Of a stretch of 64,000 nucleotides of DNA, positions 9,642 to 18,604 are shown one piece after another. A program made the position numbers and the translations under genes. Origin of the DNA: an uncultured Clostridia bacterium (GTDB taxonomy: Bacteria; Bacillota; Clostridia; Christensenellales; CAAEEZ01); assembly GCA_934365195.1 (NCBI GenBank), contig CAKRNA010000007.1:1-64000 (forward strand), given 5' to 3'. Below the pieces are notes generated by a model, which did no database searches, was not told the DNA's origin, and saw nothing but the letters and a program-made list of their open reading frames with translations. The stretch's first letter is position 1; every line of letters starts with the position of its first letter.

Positions 9642-10760
9642 TTAGCAAATTTCCTCGTCGGGTTTTTCTAATGCTATTTCGTTTTGTGGCAAATATTCAT
9701 CTCTTCTCACCACTTTTTCGCCTATTATTTTGCCGTCCTTGTAGTATATTAACTTAGCGTAACTTTTTAGTCCGTTTTTGCCTTTTTTCTCCTCGCCGCT
9801 TTTAATTATTATGGTTTCGTATGGCAAAACTTCTGTAACAACGCTTTTTCTTACCACGCTATATTCCTGCTTTTTGCCGTAAATTCTCACCTCGATTTTG
9901 CCTTTTTTAGCACTCACCTTTAAATATATCGGGCTTTCGCTTTGGTTTGTTGCCTTTAAGTCACTCCACTCGCTGACCATAGCGTCAAACGAGGGCTCTA
10001 CGTAACTAACGGGTAAGGTGTGCCGCCTTGCCTCTGTCACCGTTAAGCCTGCAAGCAGAAAAGCGTTGTACAAGGTAGAGGACACTTGGCAAATACCTCC
10101 GCCTACGCCGTTTACGTACTTTCCGTCCACGATAATAGGGGCGTTTAAAAAGCCGTTTTCCTCGCTTCTTTTACCTATCTTTTGGTTAAACGAAAATTCC
10201 TCGCCGCTACTAATCACCAGATTATCCAGTTTTTTTGCAGCAAGTTCCACGTTTCTTTTTCTGTTTTCACCGCTAAACGAATAATCGGTTGAAAAAGTGG
10301 ATATTAGGGCGTATTCTTCCCTTAAATCTTTTTCCTTTATTTTCGGCTCTAAATTGCAATATCCTACTTTTATCACCTCGTTTTCGCCATATAAAGCCCG
10401 CAATACGTCGTAATACAGTTTTCTTTCGTCCACTTCTTTGCCCCATACTTCCTTTGTAAAAACGAATGGATATTCTTTTAGGTAGTCGTACTTAACGCTT
10501 GCGTTTTGGGGGCTAATTCTCTCTTTTTTGGCAAAGCATACCAAATCCTTGTAAAGCCCCTCGTCCAGCCTCTTTAAACTTTCTATGCCTCCGTTTATTA
10601 GTTCCTGCTTTCTAATAGACAACGCAAACTTTGATAGGTAGTAGTCCTTTTCAAAAGCCTCTTTCCCCTCGATTTTTATCGTCACTTTTCGGCAAATAGT
10701 AAACCCGCAAAACGTGGCAAGAATAACCGCTATTAAACATACTGATAAAATTCTTTTCAT
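9642..10760 (-). CDS. VanW family protein, exported
   Basis: The call rests on the VanW domain in the C-terminal half: NVELAAKKLDNLVISSGEEFSFN, GGGICQVSSTLYNA (about residues 220-235) and RRHTLPVSYVEPSFDA. A short C-terminal part resembles a G5-like strand segment. I choose ATG 10760 (372 residues) because it opens a typical signal peptide, MKRILSVCLIAVILATFCGF. A GTG at 10802 would add 14 residues ahead of it. Neither start has a clear ribosome site, which is unusual here. VanW proteins are found beside vancomycin-resistance genes, but most, like this one, are stand-alone with unknown envelope functions. No van genes are nearby, so I do not infer resistance. Confidence 0.85.
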   Translation of the reverse strand: MKRILSVCLIAVILATFCGFTICRKVTIKIEGKEAFEKDYYLSKFALSIRKQELINGGIESLKRLDEGLYKDLVCFAKKERISPQNASVKYDYLKEYPFVFTKEVWGKEVDERKLYYDVLRALYGENEVIKVGYCNLEPKIKEKDLREEYALISTFSTDYSFSGENRKRNVELAAKKLDNLVISSGEEFSFNQKIGKRSEENGFLNAPIIVDGKYVNGVGGGICQVSSTLYNAFLLAGLTVTEARRHTLPVSYVEPSFDAMVSEWSDLKATNQSESPIYLKVSAKKGKIEVRIYGKKQEYSVVRKSVVTEVLPYETIIIKSGEEKKGKNGLKSYAKLIYYKDGKIIGEKVVRRDEYLPQNEIALEKPDEEIC

Positions 10761-10942
10761 ACCGTTAGTTTGCGTGTATGTAGCGAAAATATTTGTAAGC
10801 ACTTTTTTAATAACAAACCACGCTGCGTTTTCTATAAAAATATAAATTATATGCCGCCTAGTTTAGCGTAACTACACAACGAATTTCCTACTACTCCACG
10901 TTCTAACGTGCTCGTTTGCTAATTACCGATTAAAATTACAAA

Positions 10943-10965
10943 TAAAAAAGAGCCGTTTGGCTCTT
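10943..10965 (-). terminator. Terminator of PHP phosphoesterase operon
   Basis: Minus strand AGAGCC, loop AAAC, GGCTCT, followed by a T-run (10949-10943). It lies 6 nt after the stop of the PHP gene and ends the tilS-hpt-cca-rmuC-PHP operon. Confidence 0.85.
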
Positions 10966-10970
10966 AATTC

Positions 10971-11792
10971 TTACTTATATTGCAAACCTAATTTTTTGCA
11001 CGCTTTTTCGTCTAGCACGGCTTCGGCAATACCCACCTCGCAATTCGGCGTGAACGAATGGAAGTCGCTGCCGCCCGTTGCGATTAAGTCGTACTTTTTT
11101 GCAAGGGATAAATAGTAATCTCGTTGCTCCTTGTTGTGCTTTGGATAGTAAACCTCTATGCCCTCAAGCCCGTATTTTAGCAAGCCCTCTATCAGATTTT
11201 CCAACACGTTTTCCATATAGTATCTTTGAGGGTGAGCAAGCACCGGCACACCTCCGTAACGCTTGATTAGTTTCACCGCCTCAAAAGGTTTTAGCCTAAC
11301 GGCATCTATATGGCACACGCCCTTTTGCCCTAGGTAATTATCAAACGCCTCGTTTACGTCCTTTACGTAGCCCTCGCTAACCATTTGCCTAGCAATATGC
11401 ATACGCCCTATGTTTTTGTGGCTGTTATCCAGGTTGTCACGGTTTAGGTCTATGCCGTACTCCCTTAGTTTTTCCAAAATACGCTCGTTACGAGACCTAC
11501 GCATACTTTTTACGTTCTCGATTACTTGCAAAAACTCCGGATTGTCGTACTCTACGTTGTAGCCAAGCACGTGTATTTCACAGCAGGCAAAGGTGGATAT
11601 TTCTATTGCGGGAAGCACGCTGATATTCTTATCCTTAGCGTATTCCACCGCCTCCTTCACTCCCTTTACGGTGTCGTGGTCGGATATTGCCACAGCGCCT
11701 AGCCCCTTTTCGATTGCCATATCCACTACTTGACTTGGCGTAAATAGTCCATCACTTCTTACGGTATGAGTATGCAAATCGCATTTTACCAT
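10971..11792 (-). CDS. PHP domain phosphoesterase (YciV/RNase AM-like)
   Basis: The 273-residue protein is a PHP domain from end to end. CDLHTHTVRSDG (4-15) gives the HxH metal motif, ISDHDTV (36-42) the second site, and ATGGSDFHS near the C-terminus the last Asp-x-His. Family members hydrolyse 3',5'-nucleoside bisphosphates or trim RNA 5' ends (YciV/RNase AM). It is the last gene of the tilS operon: GAGGAG before ATG 11792 overlaps the end of rmuC, and a terminator follows. RNA-processing neighbours (tilS, cca) make a role in RNA 5'-end turnover plausible, but this is inference. Confidence 0.88.
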   Translation of the reverse strand: MVKCDLHTHTVRSDGLFTPSQVVDMAIEKGLGAVAISDHDTVKGVKEAVEYAKDKNISVLPAIEISTFACCEIHVLGYNVEYDNPEFLQVIENVKSMRRSRNERILEKLREYGIDLNRDNLDNSHKNIGRMHIARQMVSEGYVKDVNEAFDNYLGQKGVCHIDAVRLKPFEAVKLIKRYGGVPVLAHPQRYYMENVLENLIEGLLKYGLEGIEVYYPKHNKEQRDYYLSLAKKYDLIATGGSDFHSFTPNCEVGIAEAVLDEKACKKLGLQYK

Positions 11793-11796
11793 ATAG

Positions 11797-13086
11797 TTAC
11801 TCCTCTATCAGTTGTATTTGTTCTACCTTATCTAGTCTATTTCTTATTATATCACTTCTTTTGGTTGTGTCACCTATTACGTTGCTTGCTTCATTCAATT
11901 TTTTCTGTACTTTGTCCAAATTTTCGCTAAAATTATCAAAATCCTTTCTAAATTGATTAAACATTTTCCAGATTTCTTCGCTACTTTTTTGGATAGCAAG
12001 GGTCTTAAATCCGAGTTGCAAACTGTTAAGTAAAGCGGATATTGTGGTAGGACCTGCTACAACCACCCTAAATTCGTTTTGAATTTTCTCGGCAAGGTCG
12101 CCCCTTTGAAGTATTTCGGCGTACAAACTTTCGGTAGGCACGAACATTAAAGCAAAGTTGGTGGTTTTTGGTGGCATTACGTACTTATCCCTAATTGACC
12201 TTGCTTGCTTTTTAACGGTTGCCTCCAAGTTTTTCAGTTCTCTTTCCTCTGCCTCTACGTTGCCCTTTTGCCTTTCATCTATCACTCTGTAATAGTCCTC
12301 GATAGGAAACTTGGCGTCTATTGGAAGTAGAATATTGCCCTTGTCTTTGCCGGGCAAAGTTACTGCAAAATCCACAAAGTTATTGCCTTGGATATTCACG
12401 CTTTTTGCGTACTGGTCGCTAGTTAAAATATCTTCCAAAATAGCGTCCAAAGAATTTTCGCCCCACACACCCCTTGTTTTTACGTTGCTTAGCATTTTGT
12501 TTAGGTCGGTTACGCCCATCGATAATTCTTGCATTTGCTCGAAGCCTCTGTTTATCGAACTTAGGCTGTCGCTAACCACCTTGAAAGAACTGGTAAAGCG
12601 CTCGTTTATATTTTTTTCTAATTTTTCGTTTACCGTCTTGTTGATATCCTCTATTCTTGCTGCGGTAAGAGTTGCCATATCGTTTAGTTTTTTGTCGATT
12701 ACGTCACGAGTAAGCCTTTCGTTTGCCGTGGTTTTTTCGGCTTGTTCGGTCATCATTTTCCTTAATGCGTCTTGGTTTTCCCTCTGCAAATTCATGTTGT
12801 CCTGAACGCTTTTTAAAAACACGCCTTGCAATTCTTCTATATTTTCGTTTTGCCTTGCCACGTTGTCCTTTACGTTTGCGTTTATGGTGTCGCCCAAGGA
12901 ATTAACCGCACTAATTACGATATTTGCGTTTTGGTTATTCATATCCATAAAGTCCTGTTTGATTTGGCTACGCAATTCGTCGTTATTATTCGATTTTTTT
13001 CCTTTTACCACGCACACAGCCAACACGCAAACAGCCGCTAGCAATATTAAAGTTACTATTAACAATACGATTTCAACAGTATTCAT
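11797..13086 (-). CDS. rmuC: DNA recombination protein RmuC
   Basis: This 429-residue protein has one N-terminal membrane helix (about 5-27) and then a long coiled coil (about 35-190). The conserved RmuC nuclease-like domain follows, including VDFAVTLPGKDKGNILLPID, KFPIEDYYR, TTNFALMFVPTESLYAEIL and VVAGPTTISALLNSLQLGF. RmuC limits rearrangements at inverted repeats in E. coli and is predicted to be a membrane-anchored PD-(D/E)XK-type nuclease. It overlaps the 3' end of cca by 14 nt, so translation is probably coupled. It reads GGGTG before ATG. Confidence 0.92.
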   Translation of the reverse strand: MNTVEIVLLIVTLILLAAVCVLAVCVVKGKKSNNNDELRSQIKQDFMDMNNQNANIVISAVNSLGDTINANVKDNVARQNENIEELQGVFLKSVQDNMNLQRENQDALRKMMTEQAEKTTANERLTRDVIDKKLNDMATLTAARIEDINKTVNEKLEKNINERFTSSFKVVSDSLSSINRGFEQMQELSMGVTDLNKMLSNVKTRGVWGENSLDAILEDILTSDQYAKSVNIQGNNFVDFAVTLPGKDKGNILLPIDAKFPIEDYYRVIDERQKGNVEAEERELKNLEATVKKQARSIRDKYVMPPKTTNFALMFVPTESLYAEILQRGDLAEKIQNEFRVVVAGPTTISALLNSLQLGFKTLAIQKSSEEIWKMFNQFRKDFDNFSENLDKVQKKLNEASNVIGDTTKRSDIIRNRLDKVEQIQLIEE

Positions 13087-14353
13087 TTTTCACCCACTTT
13101 ATAAGCACTTCTTTGTCGTTTTCAAGTTCGCCTTTAATAACAAGTTCCAACGCTTTTAATAAAGCCGTGCTTATTTCCTCCTTGTTTATTAGCCCTTTTA
13201 GGTCGTCGCCTTTTACAAAGAGCCCCTTTACCGATACGGGCTTATCAAAAGAATAAAGCCTATTTATTTCGCTAATCACCATGCGGTTTCTCATCATGAT
13301 TTTAGCCTGCCCTTTCATAAACCTTTCTCTTATTATATCATAATAATAACAATACGCAAGGTCAAGATTTACTTGTTTCCTTTGTGACACAAGTAAAATT
13401 GTAAGGTAAGCGGTAACGCCTGCTATCTCCTTTTTAACGGCGGTTGGCAATTTGTCCTTTTTCACCGTTTCATAGACGAATTTTTGCACTTTCTCCCCGT
13501 AAATTTTCAAATCTGCGAAGTTTTCCACCCTCTCAGGCTTTGGCAAACTATCCCAAAAATACCTTTCGATAACAGTAAAATAAAGTAGGCTAACCTGAGG
13601 AGCAAAGCACTCTAAACCGCTTGCAATTTCGTAGTCTTTAATTTTAGCCGTGCCGTACCTACTAATCAGTCCGCTTTCGCCAAGCAACTTTGCGTAGTCA
13701 ATTAGAGCGTCGTAGGTGAAAAATTCGTTTTCCACCGTCTTTACGTACTCGCCGTAAACCCTCTCGCCCGATAAATTTTCGGTTAGGGCGATATTATTTT
13801 TAACCGCCTCAAATAACTGCGGCTCTATCCTAAACCCAAGGGTAGAAGATTGTCTAAATAGCCTAAAAATCCTAAGTGCGTCCTCTTGAATAGTAAGGTT
13901 AGGCTCTTTTACGGCACGCATTATGCCGTTTTTAATATCGGTTATTCCGCCAAAATAGTCCACGTACTCGCCCTTTAAAATATCGTAATAAATGCTGTTT
14001 ATCGTGTAGTCCCTACGGCTTGCGTCCTCTTTTAAAGTTGCGCAAAACTCCACGCAGGTTGGCTCGTGCTTACCCGTCCCGTCGTAATTATCCACTCTAA
14101 ACGGTGTGTACTCGTACTTTTCGCCATCGATTTTTATAACCGTCGTGCCCATTTTCTTATTAATAAAGGTGATTTCGTAGTTAGTGCCGTCAAGCATTTT
14201 TTCCACTTCGTTATAGGACAAAGCGGAGCAAATATCGATATCATTAGATATTTTACCTAGCAAAAAATCTCTCACGTAGCCACCCACCACGTAAAGCGGT
14301 GCGTTTTTGTGAAAGATTTTGGCAAGATTATATAAATTTTTACTAATCGTCAT
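13073..14353 (-). CDS. cca: CCA-adding tRNA nucleotidyltransferase
   Basis: The 426-residue protein is a class II nucleotidyltransferase. The catalytic region is YVVGGYVRDFLLGKISNDIDI (roughly residues 20-40), carrying the GG and DxD motifs; RRDYTINSIYYD (about 112-123) and EDALRIFRLFRQSSTLGF (about 156-173) follow. It adds or repairs the CCA end of tRNAs. Its start shares one base with the hpt stop (TAATG) and its TGA stop lies inside rmuC. That TGA stop is useful evidence that UGA is not reassigned in this genome. GAGGA precedes the ATG. Poly(A) polymerase is the alternative for this superfamily, but a cca function is more likely as a single copy in Clostridia. Confidence 0.9.
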   Translation of the reverse strand: MTISKNLYNLAKIFHKNAPLYVVGGYVRDFLLGKISNDIDICSALSYNEVEKMLDGTNYEITFINKKMGTTVIKIDGEKYEYTPFRVDNYDGTGKHEPTCVEFCATLKEDASRRDYTINSIYYDILKGEYVDYFGGITDIKNGIMRAVKEPNLTIQEDALRIFRLFRQSSTLGFRIEPQLFEAVKNNIALTENLSGERVYGEYVKTVENEFFTYDALIDYAKLLGESGLISRYGTAKIKDYEIASGLECFAPQVSLLYFTVIERYFWDSLPKPERVENFADLKIYGEKVQKFVYETVKKDKLPTAVKKEIAGVTAYLTILLVSQRKQVNLDLAYCYYYDIIRERFMKGQAKIMMRNRMVISEINRLYSFDKPVSVKGLFVKGDDLKGLINKEEISTALLKALELVIKGELENDKEVLIKWVKNEYC

Positions 14354-14868
14354 TATTCCTCGTAAATTTGCACTTCTTTTAAGTTACGGTATTTTTCGTC
14401 GTAATCAAGACCGTAGCCTATAACGAACTCGTTTGGAATTTCAAAGCCGATATAATCGCCTTCAAGTTGAACCTCACGCCTAGACGGTTTGTCAAAGCAA
14501 GCGCATATTTTAAGCGACTTAGGATTTCTCTTACTAAACTCCTTGGTTAGTCTATCTAGCGTGATACCGGTATCGATAATATCCTCAACGATAATTACGT
14601 TTTTGCCTTCGATATTTTCCCTAGTATCTTTAAGGATTTTTAGTTCGCCGGTGGTACTTGTTCCGCAATAACTTTTAGCCTCGATAAAATCTACGCTTAC
14701 GTCACCCTCGATTTCCCTAATTAAATCCGCAACGAAAATAAACGAACCTCTTAACACGGCAACAAGCAAAAATTGTTCGCCCTTGTAGTCCTCGTCAATT
14801 TGCTTTGCAAGTTCTTTAATTCTCTTTTCAATAGCCTCTTTAGAAATCAAAGTCCTAAATTCTTTCAT
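14353..14868 (-). CDS. hpt: Hypoxanthine phosphoribosyltransferase
   Basis: The 171-residue protein has the type I PRTase fold. AVLRGSFIFVADLIREI (about 43-59) is the flexible-loop side, and VIIVEDIIDTGITL (about 92-105) is the PRPP-binding motif with its acidic pair. It salvages hypoxanthine and guanine with PRPP to IMP and GMP in the cytosol. The gene overlaps tilS by 14 nt upstream and cca by 1 nt downstream. The tilS-hpt pairing is widespread in Bacillota (tilS-hprT-ftsH in Bacillus), although ftsH is absent here. GGAG lies 8 nt before ATG. Confidence 0.95.
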   Translation of the reverse strand: MKEFRTLISKEAIEKRIKELAKQIDEDYKGEQFLLVAVLRGSFIFVADLIREIEGDVSVDFIEAKSYCGTSTTGELKILKDTRENIEGKNVIIVEDIIDTGITLDRLTKEFSKRNPKSLKICACFDKPSRREVQLEGDYIGFEIPNEFVIGYGLDYDEKYRNLKEVQIYEE

Positions 14869-16162
14869 CTTCTTTCTCCGTAGTAACTTTATATATATTT
14901 AGACTTTCGTCTACAACTTTCACTTTGTTAGATATATCCACTCCGCAAACGACAAACACCTCGCTGCCCTTTGCTACAACGAGCATTTTATCTCTATATC
15001 TTTTAGGCACTTTCTTGTCGGTAAGGTAGTCTCCAAGGCTTTTTGTTCCGCCCCCAAACTTCTCGATATAGTCGCCGTTTTGCCTTGTCCTAATCACAGA
15101 GCCCTCGGGCAATTTATCGTAGTCAAAGTAAAGCCCGCTGCCTAATTTAACCTCGGATTGTGGCGTAAACGTGACTTTATCGTACGTTTTCGCTTTATTA
15201 ACCTCTAATTTAAACGGCAAACAGTATTTTTCGTTTTCGGTTTTTCTTAGCAATACAATGCCGTCGTAGTCCTTTACCGCTTGCGTAAAGTACGGCGTAT
15301 CCACACTTGCTCCGTTTTCAAGGTTTTGCAACGCATAGATTATTTCGTAGTGCCTGTGCTCCACGTCCTTATCTATGCCCAGCATATTAAAAGCCTTTTT
15401 AACCGACCTAAAAAACTCTTCCTTATCCTTGCTTAGCGGCACTTTTACTTCGTTATTATTTAATAGTTCCGCCTTTGCTAATCCGCTTAAATGCTCATTC
15501 ACTCCTAGGGCAATTCCCGACAGTCTACACAAAGAATCCTCTACTTTCGGGTACTTGGTTTTTACAAGCGGAAGCACGCTGTTGCGGATAAAATTCCTAG
15601 CGTAGCCCTCGTCAAAGTTGGTTTCGTCGGTGACGTACGGAATATTATTTTTGGCAACGTACTCCATAATATCCTTTTTATCCACGTTTAGAAAAGGTCT
15701 TACGTAGCCGTTCGTTTCCACTTTCATACCCTCTAAGCCGCTAATACCCGTGCCCCTTAAAATACGCATCAAAACGGTTTCGGCTTGGTCTTGTTTGTGA
15801 TGGGCAAGAAAAATTTTCTTTACCTCTCCCCCGTTAAGCAATTTTTCAAAATGCTCATAGCGTAGCCTTCTTGCCGTTTCTTCTACGGTGGACTTGGTTT
15901 TTTCTGCCTCGTAAAGCGTGTTTAGGGGGATAACTTTTACCTCAACGCCCCTTTTTAAACAATAATCCTTTACGAACTCGCTGTCTCGGATAGAATTTTC
16001 GCCTCTAATACCGTGCTCGAAGTTAATCACCCTCACGTTTGAAAAGCCGTAGTCTAAAATAAAATATAAAAGTGCCATAGAATCACTACCGCCGCTGACA
16101 GCAACGGCAATCGGTTCGTTTTTTAGCACTTCTAAAATCTCTTTTACACTTTTATCTATCAT
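14855..16162 (-). CDS. tilS: tRNA(Ile)-lysidine synthase
   Basis: The 435-residue protein carries the PP-loop SGGSDS (about 22-27), the LAHHKQDQAETVLMR motif (about 115-130) and GLEGM. A C-terminal TilS substrate-binding region has RTRQNGDYIEKFGGGTKSL and KVPKRYRDKMLVV. It converts the wobble C of tRNA-Ile(CAU) to lysidine, so AUA is read as Ile. It heads the five-gene operon ending in the PHP gene. Its ATG has no ribosome site; instead TATAAT lies 6 nt upstream, so the message may start at the A of the ATG. Confidence 0.95.
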   Translation of the reverse strand: MIDKSVKEILEVLKNEPIAVAVSGGSDSMALLYFILDYGFSNVRVINFEHGIRGENSIRDSEFVKDYCLKRGVEVKVIPLNTLYEAEKTKSTVEETARRLRYEHFEKLLNGGEVKKIFLAHHKQDQAETVLMRILRGTGISGLEGMKVETNGYVRPFLNVDKKDIMEYVAKNNIPYVTDETNFDEGYARNFIRNSVLPLVKTKYPKVEDSLCRLSGIALGVNEHLSGLAKAELLNNNEVKVPLSKDKEEFFRSVKKAFNMLGIDKDVEHRHYEIIYALQNLENGASVDTPYFTQAVKDYDGIVLLRKTENEKYCLPFKLEVNKAKTYDKVTFTPQSEVKLGSGLYFDYDKLPEGSVIRTRQNGDYIEKFGGGTKSLGDYLTDKKVPKRYRDKMLVVAKGSEVFVVCGVDISNKVKVVDESLNIYKVTTEKEDERI

Positions 16163-16168
16163 TTCTAA

Positions 16169-16197
16169 ATTATATTATATATTTATCTTAAATGCAA
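16169..16197 (-). promoter_or_regulatory. tilS promoter placing the start site on the ATG
   Basis: Minus strand: TTGCAT (16197-16192), 17-nt spacer, TATAAT (16174-16169), then six bases and ATG at 16162. Counting the -10 as -12 to -7, +1 is the A of the ATG. No Shine-Dalgarno sequence is present. Confidence 0.65.
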
Positions 16198-16222
16198 CAC
16201 TTTTTCGCCTACAATCGTTTAT

Positions 16223-18487
16223 TTACGCCACCTTGCCAAATAGTCTAACGACAACCGCCGTCATATCGTCGGTTGCGCCCTTTTTTGCGGCAAGGCAGGT
16301 GATTTCGTCAGCTAAGGTTTGCGGATTCGTAGTTTTTGTGTTCAGTACGAGGTCGTACAGCGTTTCCTCCCCCACGGCGTCGGTTATTCCGTCGCTAACT
16401 ACCACCACCATATCTCCGTGCATCAACGTTTTGCTTTCCACGTTGATTTTAATTTGCTCCAAAATGCCTATCGGCAAGCCGTTACTACTTACGATTTCGC
16501 AATTATCCTTATGTTTTACCAGCCCGTCGCTTGCCCCCATTTTGATAAAGTCCGCCCTGCCGGATAACAAATCCACCACGCAAATATCTAGTGTGGCGTA
16601 GTCCTCGTCGCAAGACAAAGCAAGCAGTTTGTTCACCATAGAAAGTATCACTTCGCTGTTAAACCCTGCCTCGTAAAAACTCTCTATCATAGACAATGCG
16701 GTAAGGGATTTTTCGTTTGCTTTGCCACCGCTACCCATACCGTCCGATAGTGCAATCACCACCTTATCGTCGCTGATTTTTTGCACCAACGAACAGTCGC
16801 CGCTTACAAAATTATCCCCTCTGTTTTGCCCTGCCTCGCCAAAAGCCACGTCGTAATTTGGTTTTTGGATTAGTTGCATATAGTAGCCGCCCGCCACCTT
16901 TTTCACGCTATTCATCTTCACAATCATAGTCTTTTTTAGCAGTTTGCTTATCACTTTTGCTATGATTTTTTTGCCCATATCCGCCTCTCTAACCACCAGC
17001 GACACTTCGCTTTTCTCCTTGTCCTCGTACACGATTGCCTCGCTACAAACCACGTTGTGCAGCATAAGTTCGTCTATTATTTTTTGCTCGGTGTTTTGGT
17101 CAAACCTTACGGTTTTGTTAATTTCGCCCGCAATATCCCCGAAAATCTCGCTCATTCCCTTCATTTGCTCGGCAAGTGACCTCGTTACTTTGTTTTTGTC
17201 TTCGTCCTCTTTTTCTCGCCTTGATATGTCCTGTAACTCATTCTTAATTACGCTAAGCACTAGGTTATTGTCGCACCTACTAGCAATAAAAGGCGGAATA
17301 TCCAAAATTGTGGCTTTGCCCCGCCTTAAAGAGTTTTGCGCCATTTTGCCAAAAATCTTGGTTAGGTCCATTATTTTTTCGCACTCATCGTATTTATCAC
17401 ATTGCATGCACACCTTACTTACGATATTTTCGGCAATAATCTCGCTCTTTTCCTCCACGTTTTTCTCCTCTTTGTAACTACCGGACAGTATGTAATTCAT
17501 ATCGTAAAACACACCCGATATAAAAGATAATTTGTTACTTACCTCGCTCCTACTTCGGTTTATCATATTTTTTGAGGCAATACCACCTGCTGAAACGGAA
17601 AAGTTAGCGGTGATTTTCATTCTTAGTTTTTTTGGTAACAGGATAAAGCACAACACTCCGCAACTAAGTGCGACTACGTGCATAATATCGTAGGTAGGAT
17701 AGGCAGAAAAGTACACGCCAAGTAGCACGTCCACAAGCAGTAGAGCAATCGCCTGAACGTACGTTAGCCTTTTAAAAAAGCACGTCACAAGCCCCCAAAT
17801 CCCTGTTATAGCAGGGTAAAAAATATCCCCCGTTTTAAGCGTTACTCCAAGCCCCATAATAATTGCGGCTTCCAAAGTTATGCCGCTAGAAAAGTAACTA
17901 GACAGCAAAACTATAAACGGGGCAACCAAAAAGAACAAGTTAAACCCCTCTATCTCCACCGAATACAAGGCAAGGGAAAACACCGCAAGCACCACACCTA
18001 CCGACACCATTTCGTCACCGTTAAACTTGTATTTTAGCCCACGAATAAGCACCGTGTAGCACGCCATTACCGAGCAATAAGTAAACACTTGCCCCAGCAC
18101 TATCACCGTAACTAAGGAAAGGTAATCGCCCATTTCACAAAAGGCAAACCCGACCAGCGAGGACAAAAACGCATAGATATTTACGTACGTCACGTTTATC
18201 GGATACTTCAATTTGCTGTGGATAAAATACGCACACGTAATTATTAAAGCAGGCGTTATCACCGTAACGGTCGTTTCGATAGTGGGCGAAAAGGCAATAT
18301 TGCTTAAAACGTAGGTAAACGCTAAAAACAGCAAATTTTGTCTGCTGTAAGTTAGCGCCACGAATAACCCTAAGCCAAAGGGCGCATATTTATCTATCTT
18401 TGCGTTTGCAAGAAGAATAAAAAGCGCCACGTACACCAAGTATTTTAGGTAAACTTTGTAATTTTGCTTTATCTTAATTTTTTTCAT
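16223..18487 (-). CDS. spoIIE: Stage II sporulation protein E (PP2C phosphatase)
   Basis: From ATG 18487 the protein has 754 residues. Residues about 15-310 hold ten membrane helices. The central regulatory region is about 320-540. The C-terminal PP2C domain begins around RGDNFVSGDCS, with SDGMGSGGKANEKS and HGDMVVVVSDGITDAV carrying the metal-binding Asp residues. In Bacillus, SpoIIE dephosphorylates SpoIIAA-P to activate sigma-F in the forespore, and it binds FtsZ at the polar septum. I prefer ATG 18487 because AGAGGG lies 5-6 nt upstream; the extra 27 hydrophobic codons before it look spurious. It follows the signal peptidase terminator and is probably monocistronic. It is strong evidence for sporulation. 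Confidence 0.95.
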   Translation of the reverse strand: MKKIKIKQNYKVYLKYLVYVALFILLANAKIDKYAPFGLGLFVALTYSRQNLLFLAFTYVLSNIAFSPTIETTVTVITPALIITCAYFIHSKLKYPINVTYVNIYAFLSSLVGFAFCEMGDYLSLVTVIVLGQVFTYCSVMACYTVLIRGLKYKFNGDEMVSVGVVLAVFSLALYSVEIEGFNLFFLVAPFIVLLSSYFSSGITLEAAIIMGLGVTLKTGDIFYPAITGIWGLVTCFFKRLTYVQAIALLLVDVLLGVYFSAYPTYDIMHVVALSCGVLCFILLPKKLRMKITANFSVSAGGIASKNMINRSRSEVSNKLSFISGVFYDMNYILSGSYKEEKNVEEKSEIIAENIVSKVCMQCDKYDECEKIMDLTKIFGKMAQNSLRRGKATILDIPPFIASRCDNNLVLSVIKNELQDISRREKEDEDKNKVTRSLAEQMKGMSEIFGDIAGEINKTVRFDQNTEQKIIDELMLHNVVCSEAIVYEDKEKSEVSLVVREADMGKKIIAKVISKLLKKTMIVKMNSVKKVAGGYYMQLIQKPNYDVAFGEAGQNRGDNFVSGDCSLVQKISDDKVVIALSDGMGSGGKANEKSLTALSMIESFYEAGFNSEVILSMVNKLLALSCDEDYATLDICVVDLLSGRADFIKMGASDGLVKHKDNCEIVSSNGLPIGILEQIKINVESKTLMHGDMVVVVSDGITDAVGEETLYDLVLNTKTTNPQTLADEITCLAAKKGATDDMTAVVVRLFGKVA

Positions 18488-18530
18488 ACTTTCCCTCTGT
18501 TTTAGGAAAAAGTATAATAAATAGGCAACA

Positions 18531-18580
18531 AAAAAACCTTTCGTTATTGTCGTTAAAACAAAAAACAAAAGGTTAACTTA
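18531..18580 (-). terminator. Probable terminator after signal peptidase gene
   Basis: Minus strand AACCTTT ... AAAGGTT with a long AT-rich loop (about 28 nt), followed by TTTTTTTG. The long loop lowers confidence. Confidence 0.5.
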
Positions 18581-18604
18581 CCGTTTTAATACTATTTTTG
18601 TCGA

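Noticed and set aside
9642..10760. Vancomycin resistance from the VanW protein.
   Set aside because: No vanH, vanA or vanX genes are near, and stand-alone VanW proteins are common and not linked to resistance.
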